Source: JAWXBK01 sp034439975 (GTDB lineage: Bacteria; Pseudomonadota; Alphaproteobacteria; Dongiales; Dongiaceae). From it: a DNA stretch of 64,000 nucleotides. A program made the position numbers and the translations under genes. The DNA lies in assembly GCA_034439975.1 (NCBI GenBank), contig JAWXBK010000064.1:1-64000 (forward strand). Direction: 5' to 3'. How positions within the stretch are numbered: the first letter of the stretch is position 1; the number at the start of each line of letters is the position of its first letter. The notes below the pieces were generated by a model. That model was not told the DNA's origin, searched no databases, and saw only the letters and a program-made list of their open reading frames with translations. Positions 42,856 through 51,449 of the stretch are shown here, piece by piece.

Positions 42856-45141
42856 GTGCGATTTGTTTTAGCTATCCTGGTACTGGTTACCGGGCTGGTC
42901 GTAGCCAGCGCGAGCCGCGCACAAGAATTCGTATTCGACGGTGCCCCCATCGCCGATATCGAAGTCGTGGGCAATCAGCGCATCGAAGCGGAGACCATCC
43001 GCTCTTATATGCAGCTTGGCCCGAACGACCGGTTCGAACCGGCGGCGATCGATCGCGCCTTCAAGTCGGTGTTCGGGACCGGGCTGTTCGCCGACGTCGC
43101 CTTCGACCGGCGGGGAAACGTCCTGATTGTCGAGGTCGTCGAGAACCCGGTCATCAACCGACTGGTGTTCGAAGGCAACGACGATATCGATGACGAGATT
43201 CTGCAGCAGGAAATCCAGCTTCGCCCCCGTATCGTCTATACCCAGACGCGCGTACAGAGTGACACGCAGCGCATCATCGACATCTATCGCCGGTCCGGCC
43301 GGTACAACGTCACCGTCGAACCCAAGATCATCAAGCTCGACCAAAACCGCGTCGACCTGATCTTCGAAATCGACGAGAACGAGACGACGCTGGTCGAGCG
43401 AATCGATTTCGTCGGAAACGAGGCCTTCAGCGACGGCTCGCTGCGTAGCGAATTGCTGACCAAGGAAGCTGCATTCTGGCGGTTCCTCTCGACATCCGAC
43501 GTCTACGATCCGGATCGTCTGGCGGTCGACCAGGAAGCGCTGCGCCGGTACTACAACGAAGAGGGCTACGCCGACTTCCGTGTGGTCTCCGCCGTCGCCG
43601 AACTTTCGCCCGATCAGACCGCGTTCTTCATCACCTTCACGGTCGAGGAAGGCGTTCTCTATCACATCGGCACGGTCGAAATCATCTCGACATTGCCCGA
43701 TCTCGATCCGGAAGAGCTTTATGGCGAGCTCGAAGTCGACGAGGGCGATCAGTTCGATATTTCGGCGATCGACAAGTCGGTTGAGAACCTGGTCGACACC
43801 ATCGGCACGCTTGGCTATGCATTCGTCGATGTGCGCCCGCGCTACGATCGCGATCCGGAGAACGGCGTCATCAATCTGCTCTTCGAGATACAGGAAGGTC
43901 CGCGGGTATTCGTTGATCGGATCGAGATCATCGGCAACGTCCGCACGCTCGACAAGGTAATCCGACGCGAGTTCCGCCTCATCGAAGGCGATCCATTCAA
44001 TGCCGCCAAGCTCGAGCGCACGCAGCAACGCATTCAGAATCTCGGGTATTTCAGTTTCGTCCGGATTGAGCCGGTTCCCACCGCCGATGCGGACAAGGTA
44101 CGGATCGAGGTCGAGGTCGAAGAGCAATCGACCGGCGAGTTGACCTTCGGTATCGGCTTCTCGACCTCGGAAGGACCGCTCGGGCAAATTGGTTTGCGAG
44201 AACGCAACCTCCTGGGTCGTGGCCAGGATCTTCGCTTCGACATCAGCCTCTCGGGCCGGCGCTCGCAGATCAACCTGGCATTCACGGACCCGTACTTTCA
44301 GGATCTTCCGCTGGCGGCCGGTTTCGACGTCTACCGCGTCGAAACCGACCGCGATGAAAGTTCGTTCAACGAAGAGCGGATCGGCCTCGGCTTGCGTGCC
44401 GGATACGAGCTCACCGAGTACACACGCCAGGCCTGGCGCTACACGCTCGAACACTCCGACGTGTTCGATGTGGCCAACAATGCGTCCCAGGTCATTCAGC
44501 AGCAGGCGGGTACCTCGCTCACATCCGCAGTTACGCACACGATCACTTACGATCGCCGCGATAACCGCGTATTCCCGCATGAAGGCCATTATCTGAGCAT
44601 ATCGTCCGAACTGGCCGGCCTCGGCGGCGATATCCGCTATGTTTCCACCACGGTCGCCGCGGGTTATTACATCCCCTTTGGCGATGCCGTGACGCTTGAA
44701 TTGACGGCGGAAGCCGGCAAGATCCAGGGTTTCGGTCAGGACGTTCGGATTATCGATGCCTACTTTGTCGGCGGTAACAATCTGCGCGGTTTCGCCGACG
44801 GTGGTATCGGGCCGCAGGACACGGCGACGGGCGACCAGTTGGGCGGCAATGTGTTCGCGCTGGGCAGTGTCCAGCTTTCCTTCCCCCTTGGCCTGCCCGA
44901 GGAGTATGGTATTGGTGGCCGGGTCTTCACTGATTTCGGCACCCTGACCGATACCGACGCGCAATGCACCGGAGTCGGTTGCAACATCGAGGATTCGGGC
45001 AGCATTCGGGCTTCGGTCGGCGCCGGTATTACGTGGAATTCGTTCCTCGGGCCGATCGCGGTCGACTTGGCTTGGCCGATTGCGCAGGAAGACTATGACG
45101 AAGTCGAGTTTTTCCGTTTCAGCGTCGGTGCCCGGTTCTAA
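42856..45141 (+). CDS. bamA: outer-membrane protein assembly factor BamA
   Basis: Core of the BAM machine that inserts beta-barrel proteins. 761 residues from GTG 42856. An N-terminal signal peptide (about residues 1-22, ending in ASRAQ) is followed by five POTRA domains to about residue 420, and then the Omp85 barrel. The protein ends in SVGARF with the C-terminal Phe of outer-membrane barrels. The lid-loop VRGF-type motif appears as NNLRGF. Upstream GGGGGG-CCCGGA supplies a purine-rich binding site. skp follows at 15 bases. Confidence 0.97.
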   Translation: MRFVLAILVLVTGLVVASASRAQEFVFDGAPIADIEVVGNQRIEAETIRSYMQLGPNDRFEPAAIDRAFKSVFGTGLFADVAFDRRGNVLIVEVVENPVINRLVFEGNDDIDDEILQQEIQLRPRIVYTQTRVQSDTQRIIDIYRRSGRYNVTVEPKIIKLDQNRVDLIFEIDENETTLVERIDFVGNEAFSDGSLRSELLTKEAAFWRFLSTSDVYDPDRLAVDQEALRRYYNEEGYADFRVVSAVAELSPDQTAFFITFTVEEGVLYHIGTVEIISTLPDLDPEELYGELEVDEGDQFDISAIDKSVENLVDTIGTLGYAFVDVRPRYDRDPENGVINLLFEIQEGPRVFVDRIEIIGNVRTLDKVIRREFRLIEGDPFNAAKLERTQQRIQNLGYFSFVRIEPVPTADADKVRIEVEVEEQSTGELTFGIGFSTSEGPLGQIGLRERNLLGRGQDLRFDISLSGRRSQINLAFTDPYFQDLPLAAGFDVYRVETDRDESSFNEERIGLGLRAGYELTEYTRQAWRYTLEHSDVFDVANNASQVIQQQAGTSLTSAVTHTITYDRRDNRVFPHEGHYLSISSELAGLGGDIRYVSTTVAAGYYIPFGDAVTLELTAEAGKIQGFGQDVRIIDAYFVGGNNLRGFADGGIGPQDTATGDQLGGNVFALGSVQLSFPLGLPEEYGIGGRVFTDFGTLTDTDAQCTGVGCNIEDSGSIRASVGAGITWNSFLGPIAVDLAWPIAQEDYDEVEFFRFSVGARF

Positions 45142-45156
45142 CCGCAAGAACGCGTC

Positions 45157-45723
45157 ATGACATTGCGCCGCTTTGTCCTGGCATCTCTGGCCGTTTTCAC
45201 CCTGATCGCAACGCCGGCACAGATGCCGCGGGCGGTTGCGCAGGATGCTGCCGTCCCGGTCAGCGTTGCGGTCCTCGATCTGCCGATCATTTTGCGGGAT
45301 TCGACCGCAGCGCAGGCGGTCCGCACCCAGATCGAACAGCAGCGCCAGCGGTTCCAGTCGGAGCTGGCCCAGCAGGAGCAGGCCCTGCAGGCCGAAAGTC
45401 AGGCGCTCGAATCGCAACGCGGCACCATGACGGCCGAGGCGATTGCGCAGAAGCAGCAGGAGATGTCCCAGAAGGTGCAGCAACTGCGCCAGCAGTCGGA
45501 GTTGCGGCGCCAGCAGCTCGAGGACGCTTTCAACGCCGCGATGGACGAGGTGCGGCAGTCGGTCATCGATATTTTGACCGAGATCGCGCAGGCGCGGGGC
45601 TACACGCTCGTGCTCAATAAATCGACGGTTCTTCTCAGCGCCAATGAGTTCGACATCACAAACGAAGTGTTGACGCAGCTGAACCAGCGGCTGCCTAGCA
45701 CGCAAATTCCCGGCATTCAGTAG
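45157..45723 (+). CDS. skp: OmpH/Skp family periplasmic chaperone
   Basis: Periplasmic holdase that carries unfolded outer-membrane proteins to BAM. 188 residues with a signal peptide (about residues 1-29) and a long Gln-, Glu- and Arg-rich coiled coil at about residues 60-125, the tentacle of the Skp fold. C-terminal strands YTLVLNKSTVLLSANEFDIT match the family ending. fabZ follows after 19 bases; lpxD, usual in this position, is not there. Confidence 0.92.
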   Translation: MTLRRFVLASLAVFTLIATPAQMPRAVAQDAAVPVSVAVLDLPIILRDSTAAQAVRTQIEQQRQRFQSELAQQEQALQAESQALESQRGTMTAEAIAQKQQEMSQKVQQLRQQSELRRQQLEDAFNAAMDEVRQSVIDILTEIAQARGYTLVLNKSTVLLSANEFDITNEVLTQLNQRLPSTQIPGIQ

Positions 45724-45742
45724 TATCGGAGGCGGACGCAGA

Positions 45743-46234
45743 ATGTCCGACGGAACGACGCGCACGGTCGCAGACGGCCAGGAGGTAATGGGGGGCACGC
45801 GGGCGGACGTCCTGCGGATCATGGAAATGATTCCGCATCGTTATCCGCTTCTGATGATCGACCGGATCCTTGATCTCAAGACGGATGTCAGCGCGCTGGG
45901 GCTCAAGAACGTCACGATCAATGAAGCGCATTTCATCGGCCATTTCCCGAGCGATCCGATTATGCCGGGCGTATTGATCATCGAGGCGATGGCGCAGACC
46001 GCCGCGGTCCTGGTAGCCCATACGCTGGGTCCGGATGCCGAGGGCAAACTCGTCTATTTCATGTCGATCGACAACGCGCGTTTTCGCCGGCCCGTTGTAC
46101 CGGGCGATCAACTCAAGATCCTGGTCACCAAAGAGCGCAGCCGTGGCAATGTCTGGAAATTTTCCGGCGATGCCCGGGTCGACGACAAGACCGTCGCCGA
46201 AGCCACTTTCACCGCCATGATCCGCGATCGCTGA
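45743..46234 (+). CDS. fabZ: 3-hydroxyacyl-[acyl-carrier-protein] dehydratase
   Basis: Hot-dog-fold dehydratase of fatty-acid elongation. 163 residues. The catalytic His67 lies in FIGHFPSDPIMPGV and Glu81 in IIEAMAQTAAVL; HRYPLLMIDRI precedes them. The first 20 residues are a polar extension. A GGAGG site precedes the ATG. The gene is normally flanked by lpxD and lpxA; here it is flanked by skp and, convergently, gltA. Confidence 0.97.
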   Translation: MSDGTTRTVADGQEVMGGTRADVLRIMEMIPHRYPLLMIDRILDLKTDVSALGLKNVTINEAHFIGHFPSDPIMPGVLIIEAMAQTAAVLVAHTLGPDAEGKLVYFMSIDNARFRRPVVPGDQLKILVTKERSRGNVWKFSGDARVDDKTVAEATFTAMIRDR

Positions 46235-46242
46235 AGGCTGTC

Positions 46243-46266
46243 GGCGCCGCCGCTGCCGGCGGCGCC
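46243..46266. terminator. bidirectional terminator between fabZ and gltA
   Basis: GGCGCCGCC and GGCGGCGCC form a perfect 9-bp stem with a 6-base loop between two convergent genes, 9 bases after fabZ and 21 bases after the gltA stop. The plus-strand tail TTCATTTCAG is T-rich. Confidence 0.78.
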
Positions 46267-46286
46267 TTCATTTCAGCGTTGGCCGT

Positions 46287-47612
46287 TCAGCGCTGGTCGA
46301 TCGGCAAATAATGCCGCATCAACGGTCCGCTATAGAGCTGCCGCGGCCGGCCGATACGCTGCGAGGGATCTTCGATCATTTCGTTCCACTGGGCGACCCA
46401 GCCGACGGTGCGGGCAAGGGCGAACAGCACGGTGAACATCGAGGTCGGGAAGCCGATCGCCTGGAGGATGATCCCCGAATAGAAATCGACATTGGGGAAC
46501 AGCTTGCGCTGGACGAAGTAGTCGTCTTCCAAGGCAATCCGCTCGAGTTCCATCGCGAGGTCGAGCAGCGGCTGGTCGCGGATACCAAGCGAATCCAGCA
46601 CCTCGTGGCACGACTTGCGCAGCACGGCGGCGCGCGGATCGTAATTCTTGTAGACGCGATGGCCGAAGCCCATCAGCCGGAACGAATCGTCCTTGTCCTT
46701 CGCGCGATTGATGAATTCGGGGATCCGCGAGCGGTCGCCGATCTCCTTCAGCATGTTGAGCACCGCCTCGTTGGCGCCGCCATGGGCGGGCCCCCAGAGC
46801 GAAGCGATGCCGGCGGCGATGCAGGCGAAGGGATTGGCACCGCTTGATCCCGCGATACGCACCGTCGAGGTCGATGCGTTCTGCTCGTGATCGGCATGCA
46901 GGATGAAGATGCGGTCCATCGCGCGGGCGACCACCGGGTCGATCTTGTAGTTCTCGGCCGGCACTGCGAACGTCATATGCAGGAAGTTTTCCGCATAAGA
47001 GAGATCGTTCTTCGGGTACACGAAGGGCTGGCCGATCGAATACTTGTACGCCATCGCGGCGATCGTCGGCATCTTGGCGAGTAGCCGGTGCGAGGCGATC
47101 ATCCGCTGATACTGGTCGTTGATGTCGAGACTGTCATGATAGAAGGCCGAGAGTGCGCCAACGACGCCGACCATGACGGCCATCGGATGTGCGTCGCGCC
47201 GGAATCCGCGATAGAACGTGCTGATCTGCTCGTGCAGCATCGTGTGATAGGTGATGTTGCGCACGAACTTGGTCTTCTCTTCCGCGCTCGGCAGATCGCC
47301 GTGCAGCAGCAGATAGCAGACTTCCATGAAGTCGCTGTTCTCGGCCAGCTCCTGGATCGGATAGCCGCGATGCAGGAGGATGCCTTCCTCGCCGTCGATA
47401 TAGGTGATCGCGGACTGGCAGCTTCCGGTCGAGCTGTAGCCGGGGTCATAGGTCAGCAGGCCGTGCTCGTTGTACAGTTTCCGGATGTCGATCACCGAGG
47501 GGCCGATCGTGCCGTCGATGATCGGCAACTCGAAGCTGTTGCCGGTCCTGTTGTCGGTCAGGGTGACGCTGTTCTGCGCCTGGACGCGGCGTGCGCTCTT
47601 CACATCGTTCAT
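46287..47612 (-). CDS. gltA: citrate synthase
   Basis: TCA-cycle entry enzyme of the hexameric bacterial type. 441 residues from ATG 47612 (MNDVKSARRVQAQNSVTLTD); the longer open frame upstream runs into the intergenic gap. Catalytic His segments are LHADHEQNASTSTVR and MGFGHRVYKNYDPRA, and the Asp region is FPNVDFYSGI. It is transcribed after gltX with an 85-base gap that holds a near-perfect 14-base direct repeat. Confidence 0.97.
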   Translation of the reverse strand: MNDVKSARRVQAQNSVTLTDNRTGNSFELPIIDGTIGPSVIDIRKLYNEHGLLTYDPGYSSTGSCQSAITYIDGEEGILLHRGYPIQELAENSDFMEVCYLLLHGDLPSAEEKTKFVRNITYHTMLHEQISTFYRGFRRDAHPMAVMVGVVGALSAFYHDSLDINDQYQRMIASHRLLAKMPTIAAMAYKYSIGQPFVYPKNDLSYAENFLHMTFAVPAENYKIDPVVARAMDRIFILHADHEQNASTSTVRIAGSSGANPFACIAAGIASLWGPAHGGANEAVLNMLKEIGDRSRIPEFINRAKDKDDSFRLMGFGHRVYKNYDPRAAVLRKSCHEVLDSLGIRDQPLLDLAMELERIALEDDYFVQRKLFPNVDFYSGIILQAIGFPTSMFTVLFALARTVGWVAQWNEMIEDPSQRIGRPRQLYSGPLMRHYLPIDQR

Positions 47613-47643
47613 AAAGTCGGTCCTTGAGTTCGCGGCGCTGCCG

Positions 47644-47684
47644 CCGATTGCCGGCGCGCCGACAGAATTTCCGATTGCTGGCGC
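47644..47684. repeat. direct repeat in the gltX-gltA gap
   Basis: CCGATTGCCGGCGC (47644-47657) and CCGATTGCTGGCGC (47671-47684) are 14-base copies with one mismatch, spaced 27 bases apart. The second also forms a palindrome, GATTGC-TGGC-GCAATC (47673-47688). This could be an operator for gltA or a gltX terminator; no regulator is identified. Confidence 0.55.
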
Positions 47685-47697
47685 AATCCTAGCACGC

Positions 47698-49125
47698 TCA
47701 CGTGACCGATGGCGACATCGCGGAGGTCGTTTCGGCATCGCGAATGCGACCGATAACCTCTTCTTTTCCAAGGACTTGCGCCACCTCGAAGATGCCCGGC
47801 GAAACCGCCGCACCGGTCAGAGCGGCGCGCAACGGCTGGGCGATCTGGCCGAGCTTGCAGCCCTGCGCTTCTGCGAGGTTTCGTGCGGCAGTTTCCAGCG
47901 TCTCGACATCCCAGGACGGCACCGTCGCAAACGCATCGGCCAGAAGCTTGAGCCGCGCGATGCCTTCGGCATCGAGCAGACGGGCCGCCTTGTCATCGAG
48001 CGACAGCGGTCGCTCGCGTACGTAGAAGAGCGCGTTCTCGGCCAGCTCGACCAGCGTGCGCGCGCGCGACTTGAGCCCGGCCATGCCGTGTTTCAGCCGG
48101 TCAAGCTTGGCATCGTCGAGCGATGCGCCGAGTGCCGCCTCGAGCCGCGGCCGGATCAACTCGACCAGTCGCGCGTCGCCGGCCTCGCGGATGTAATGGG
48201 CATTGACGTGATTGAGCTTGTCGAAGTCGAACCGCGCGGGGGATCGACCGACCCCGTCGAGCGCGAACCATTCGATCGCCTGTTCGGTGCTGATAAACTC
48301 GTCGTCGCCATGCGACCAGCCGAGCCGCATCAGATAGTTGCGCATCGCTTCGGGCAGATAGCCCATCTCGCGATAGGCATCGACGCCGAGCGCGCCGTGG
48401 CGTTTCGAGAGCTTCGCACCGTCGGGCCCGTGGATCAGGGGAATATGGGCGAACACCGGTCGCGTCCAGCCGAGACCTTGGTAGATCTGCGCCTGGCGGA
48501 AGGCGTTGGTCAGATGATCGTCGCCACGGATCACATGCGTGATTTCCATGTCATGGTCGTCGACCACGACAGAGAGCATGTAGGTCGGCGTGCCATCGGC
48601 GCGCAGCAGCACCATATCGTCGAGCTGTTCGTTCGCGACGCGAACGGTGCCCTGCACCGCATCGTCGATCACGGTCTCGCCGGTCTGCGGCGCCTTGAGG
48701 CGAATGACCGGGCGCGCGCCAGCCGGCGCTTCAGAGGGATCGCGGTCGCGCCAGCGCCCGTCATAACGCATCGGCCGTCCTTCGACCTTGGCGCGGTCGC
48801 GCATCTCCTGCAGCTCCGCCGGTGTCGTGTAGCAGGGGTAAGCATGTCCGGCAGCGACCAGCTCATGTGCGACGGCGGCATGGCGCTCGGCGCGCCGGGA
48901 CTGGAAGACTGGCTTGGCATCGAAATCGAGACCGAGCCAGTCGAGCCCGTCGATGATCGCGTCTATCGCTGCCTGGGTCGAGCGCTCGCGGTCGGTGTCC
49001 TCGATGCGAAGCAGGATGCGTCCGCCATGATGGCGCGTGAACAGCCAGTTGAAGAGCGCGGTCCGGGCACCGCCGATATGAAGATAGCCGGTGGGCGAGG
49101 GCGCAAAGCGTGTGATCACGGTCAT
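47698..49125 (-). CDS. gltX: glutamyl-tRNA synthetase
   Basis: Class I synthetase, 475 residues from ATG 49125 (MTVITRFAPSPTGYLH); the longer frame adds residues not seen in the family. HIGH motif as YLHIGGAR (residues 14-21) and KMSKS motif as KLSKRHG at about residue 237. No zinc-binding Cys cluster is evident. Alphaproteobacteria often have two GltX copies, one acting on tRNA-Gln; the sequence alone does not settle which form this is. It forms a unit with gltA. Confidence 0.96.
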   Translation of the reverse strand: MTVITRFAPSPTGYLHIGGARTALFNWLFTRHHGGRILLRIEDTDRERSTQAAIDAIIDGLDWLGLDFDAKPVFQSRRAERHAAVAHELVAAGHAYPCYTTPAELQEMRDRAKVEGRPMRYDGRWRDRDPSEAPAGARPVIRLKAPQTGETVIDDAVQGTVRVANEQLDDMVLLRADGTPTYMLSVVVDDHDMEITHVIRGDDHLTNAFRQAQIYQGLGWTRPVFAHIPLIHGPDGAKLSKRHGALGVDAYREMGYLPEAMRNYLMRLGWSHGDDEFISTEQAIEWFALDGVGRSPARFDFDKLNHVNAHYIREAGDARLVELIRPRLEAALGASLDDAKLDRLKHGMAGLKSRARTLVELAENALFYVRERPLSLDDKAARLLDAEGIARLKLLADAFATVPSWDVETLETAARNLAEAQGCKLGQIAQPLRAALTGAAVSPGIFEVAQVLGKEEVIGRIRDAETTSAMSPSVT

Positions 49126-49280
49126 GCCGGTTGCCGATCCATCGAAGCGGAGAAGCGGACGCGCCGCCACGCCCGGCTGGTCGGATCCGGGCGAGGGAAG
49201 CGGCCCATTCTCGAAAATTTGATCGGATTGCTCAACCTTGCAGCATTCCGACCGGCGAGACGCAAGCCGATCATCGTCCG

Positions 49281-51449
49281 ATGAGGATCGCGCCGGTGCA
49301 CTGGGTGGGGAGCCATATCGCGGCGGGCGCGGTCCTGCAAGGGCTGGCGGGCCGGCTGCATGCCGAACGGGACCGCTGGGCGCTGTGGTTGCCGCCCTTT
49401 ATCGGGACCGGGATCGGCCTCTATTTCCTGCTGCCGATGGAGCCACCGCTCTGGATGGGGCTCGCGCTGGTCGTGGCGGGCATTGCGCTGTCGATCGCGG
49501 CACGTCGGTATGTTGCGGGATCGCTGGTCGCGATCGCGCTGACGGCCGCGTCGATCGGGTTCCTTGCGGCGCAGATCCGCACCGCCATGGTCGCGACGCC
49601 GATGCTCGCCGAAGAGATCGGGCCGGTGAAAGTGATCGGCACCGTCGTCGCGGTCGAGGCGCTGCCCAGCGGCCAACGCGTGCTGCTCGAGGACGTCGTT
49701 ATCGAAGGGATCGCACCGGAAGCAACGCCGGTCCGCGTACGCATCCGTATCGTCAAACGCGACGCGGTCGTCGTGCCGGGCGAACGCATCGATCTCCTGG
49801 CCGAACTCGCGCCACCCAGCCTGCCGGTGACGCCCTATAGTTTCGATTTTCAGCGCGCGGCTTATTTCCGAGGGATCGGCGCGCAGGGTTTCGCCTATGG
49901 CGGCCCTCGCCTGGTCGAAGATCCGGAAGCAACAATGTCCTATCTCGCCTCGCTGAGCGCCGGGATCGAGGCTTTGCGGCTCCGCGTGGCGCAGCGCATC
50001 CGCGCGGTGTTGCCGGATGCCGATGGCGGTGTCGCCGTTGCGCTGATGACCGGATCGCAGACCGCGATTCCGCGCGAGGCGGTGGATGCCATGCGTGCCG
50101 TCGGGCTCGCGCATCTGCTTTCGGTATCGGGCCTTCACATCGGGCTCGTGACCGGCATCCTGCTGCTCGCGGTGCGCGCCGGGCTCGCGCTCATTCCGTC
50201 GATTGCGCTGCGCTACCCGATCAAGAAGTGGGCAGCAGGCATCGCCTTTGTCGGCGCGTTCTTCTATCTGCTGATCACCGGCATGGGTGTGCCGACGCAG
50301 CGTTCCTTCCTGATGGCGGGGCTCGTACTGTTCGCCGTGATGATCGACCGCACCGCTTTATCGATGCGGCTCGTCGCCTGGGCAGCCGGCGTGATTCTCC
50401 TGCTGCAACCCGAGACGCTGACGAGTCCGAGCTTCCAGCTTTCCTTTGCGGCGGTCGTGGCGCTGATTGCCGCCTATGAAACCAGTCTCGCCTGGCGCCT
50501 CCGCCAGCGCAGTCGATCAAGCTGGCTTGCGCGGTTGCCGTTTCATCTGCTCGGCGTCGCCGTGACGTCACTGGTGGCGGAAGCGGCGACGACGGCATTC
50601 GCACTCTATCATTTCAGTCAACTCACTCTGTTCGGGCTCGTCGCCAATCTGGTTGCGGTTCCGGTCACGGCGGTCTGGATCATGCCCTGGGCGGTTGTCG
50701 CGTATGCGCTGATGCCGTTCCATATCGAGGTGCTCGCGCTCGTCCCGATGGGTTGGGGTATCGATATCGTACTCGCGACCGCGCGCATTGTCGCGTCCTG
50801 GCCGGCCTCGGTCAGCTATCTGCCGGCGATGCCGCTCTGGGGCGCGGTGCTCGTTGCAATCGGCGGGCTTTGGTTGACGCTCTGGCGTCGTTCCTGGCGC
50901 TGGTGGGGTGCAGCGCCGATCGCTGCCGGTTTCATCAGCATCGCCTTCGTGACGCCACCGCATGTTCTGGTGTCGGGCGACGCACGCCTGGTCGCGGTCG
51001 CCGACGAGAATGGGGAGTATGTGTTTTCGCAGGAACGCGCCAACCGGTTCGAAGCCGATATCTGGATGCACCGGGCCGGACAGGAAGAGCGACAGGCCTG
51101 GCCGGATGACGGTTACGGCGCCGATGGGAGGCTGCTCTGCGATGCGCTCGGCTGTGTCTATCGCGCAGAGAACTATGTGGTTGCGATCGCATGGCAGGCT
51201 GGCGCACTCATCGAGGATTGTGCCATCGCCGATCTGGTCATCAGCCTCGATCCGGCCCGCGATCTTTGCCGCGGCGGTGAAGCGGGTGAGCCCATCGTCA
51301 TCGACCGTTTCGATCTCTGGCGTAACGGCGGTTATGCGATCTGGCTTGAACCCGACGAGATCCGCAGTTTGTCGGTTGCCGAGACGCGCGGCATCCGTCC
51401 CTGGGTCGCCGATTTCGTGCGACGCCAACCGCGGCCGGTCAGGGAGTAA
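49281..51449 (+). CDS. comEC: ComEC/Rec2-family membrane protein
   Basis: Family of the DNA-uptake channel of natural transformation. 722 residues from ATG 49281 (MRIAPVHWVGSH). The N-terminal DUF4131-type section is followed by the Competence domain with LSVSGLHIGLVTGILLL and GMGVPTQRSFLMAGLVLF. About ten helices lie between residues 30 and 550. The C-terminal 160 residues are soluble but lack the HxHxDH zinc motif, so there is no intact metallo-beta-lactamase domain, as in many alphaproteobacterial members. Upstream of 49281 the frame is open without family similarity. Divergent from gltX; its stop abuts the galE stop. Confidence 0.88.
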   Translation: MRIAPVHWVGSHIAAGAVLQGLAGRLHAERDRWALWLPPFIGTGIGLYFLLPMEPPLWMGLALVVAGIALSIAARRYVAGSLVAIALTAASIGFLAAQIRTAMVATPMLAEEIGPVKVIGTVVAVEALPSGQRVLLEDVVIEGIAPEATPVRVRIRIVKRDAVVVPGERIDLLAELAPPSLPVTPYSFDFQRAAYFRGIGAQGFAYGGPRLVEDPEATMSYLASLSAGIEALRLRVAQRIRAVLPDADGGVAVALMTGSQTAIPREAVDAMRAVGLAHLLSVSGLHIGLVTGILLLAVRAGLALIPSIALRYPIKKWAAGIAFVGAFFYLLITGMGVPTQRSFLMAGLVLFAVMIDRTALSMRLVAWAAGVILLLQPETLTSPSFQLSFAAVVALIAAYETSLAWRLRQRSRSSWLARLPFHLLGVAVTSLVAEAATTAFALYHFSQLTLFGLVANLVAVPVTAVWIMPWAVVAYALMPFHIEVLALVPMGWGIDIVLATARIVASWPASVSYLPAMPLWGAVLVAIGGLWLTLWRRSWRWWGAAPIAAGFISIAFVTPPHVLVSGDARLVAVADENGEYVFSQERANRFEADIWMHRAGQEERQAWPDDGYGADGRLLCDALGCVYRAENYVVAIAWQAGALIEDCAIADLVISLDPARDLCRGGEAGEPIVIDRFDLWRNGGYAIWLEPDEIRSLSVAETRGIRPWVADFVRRQPRPVRE

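Noticed and set aside
42868..45822. 984-codon open frame antisense to bamA and skp
   Set aside because: Same explanation: the plus strand encodes complete BamA and Skp with signal peptides, and the antisense product is a compositional shadow.
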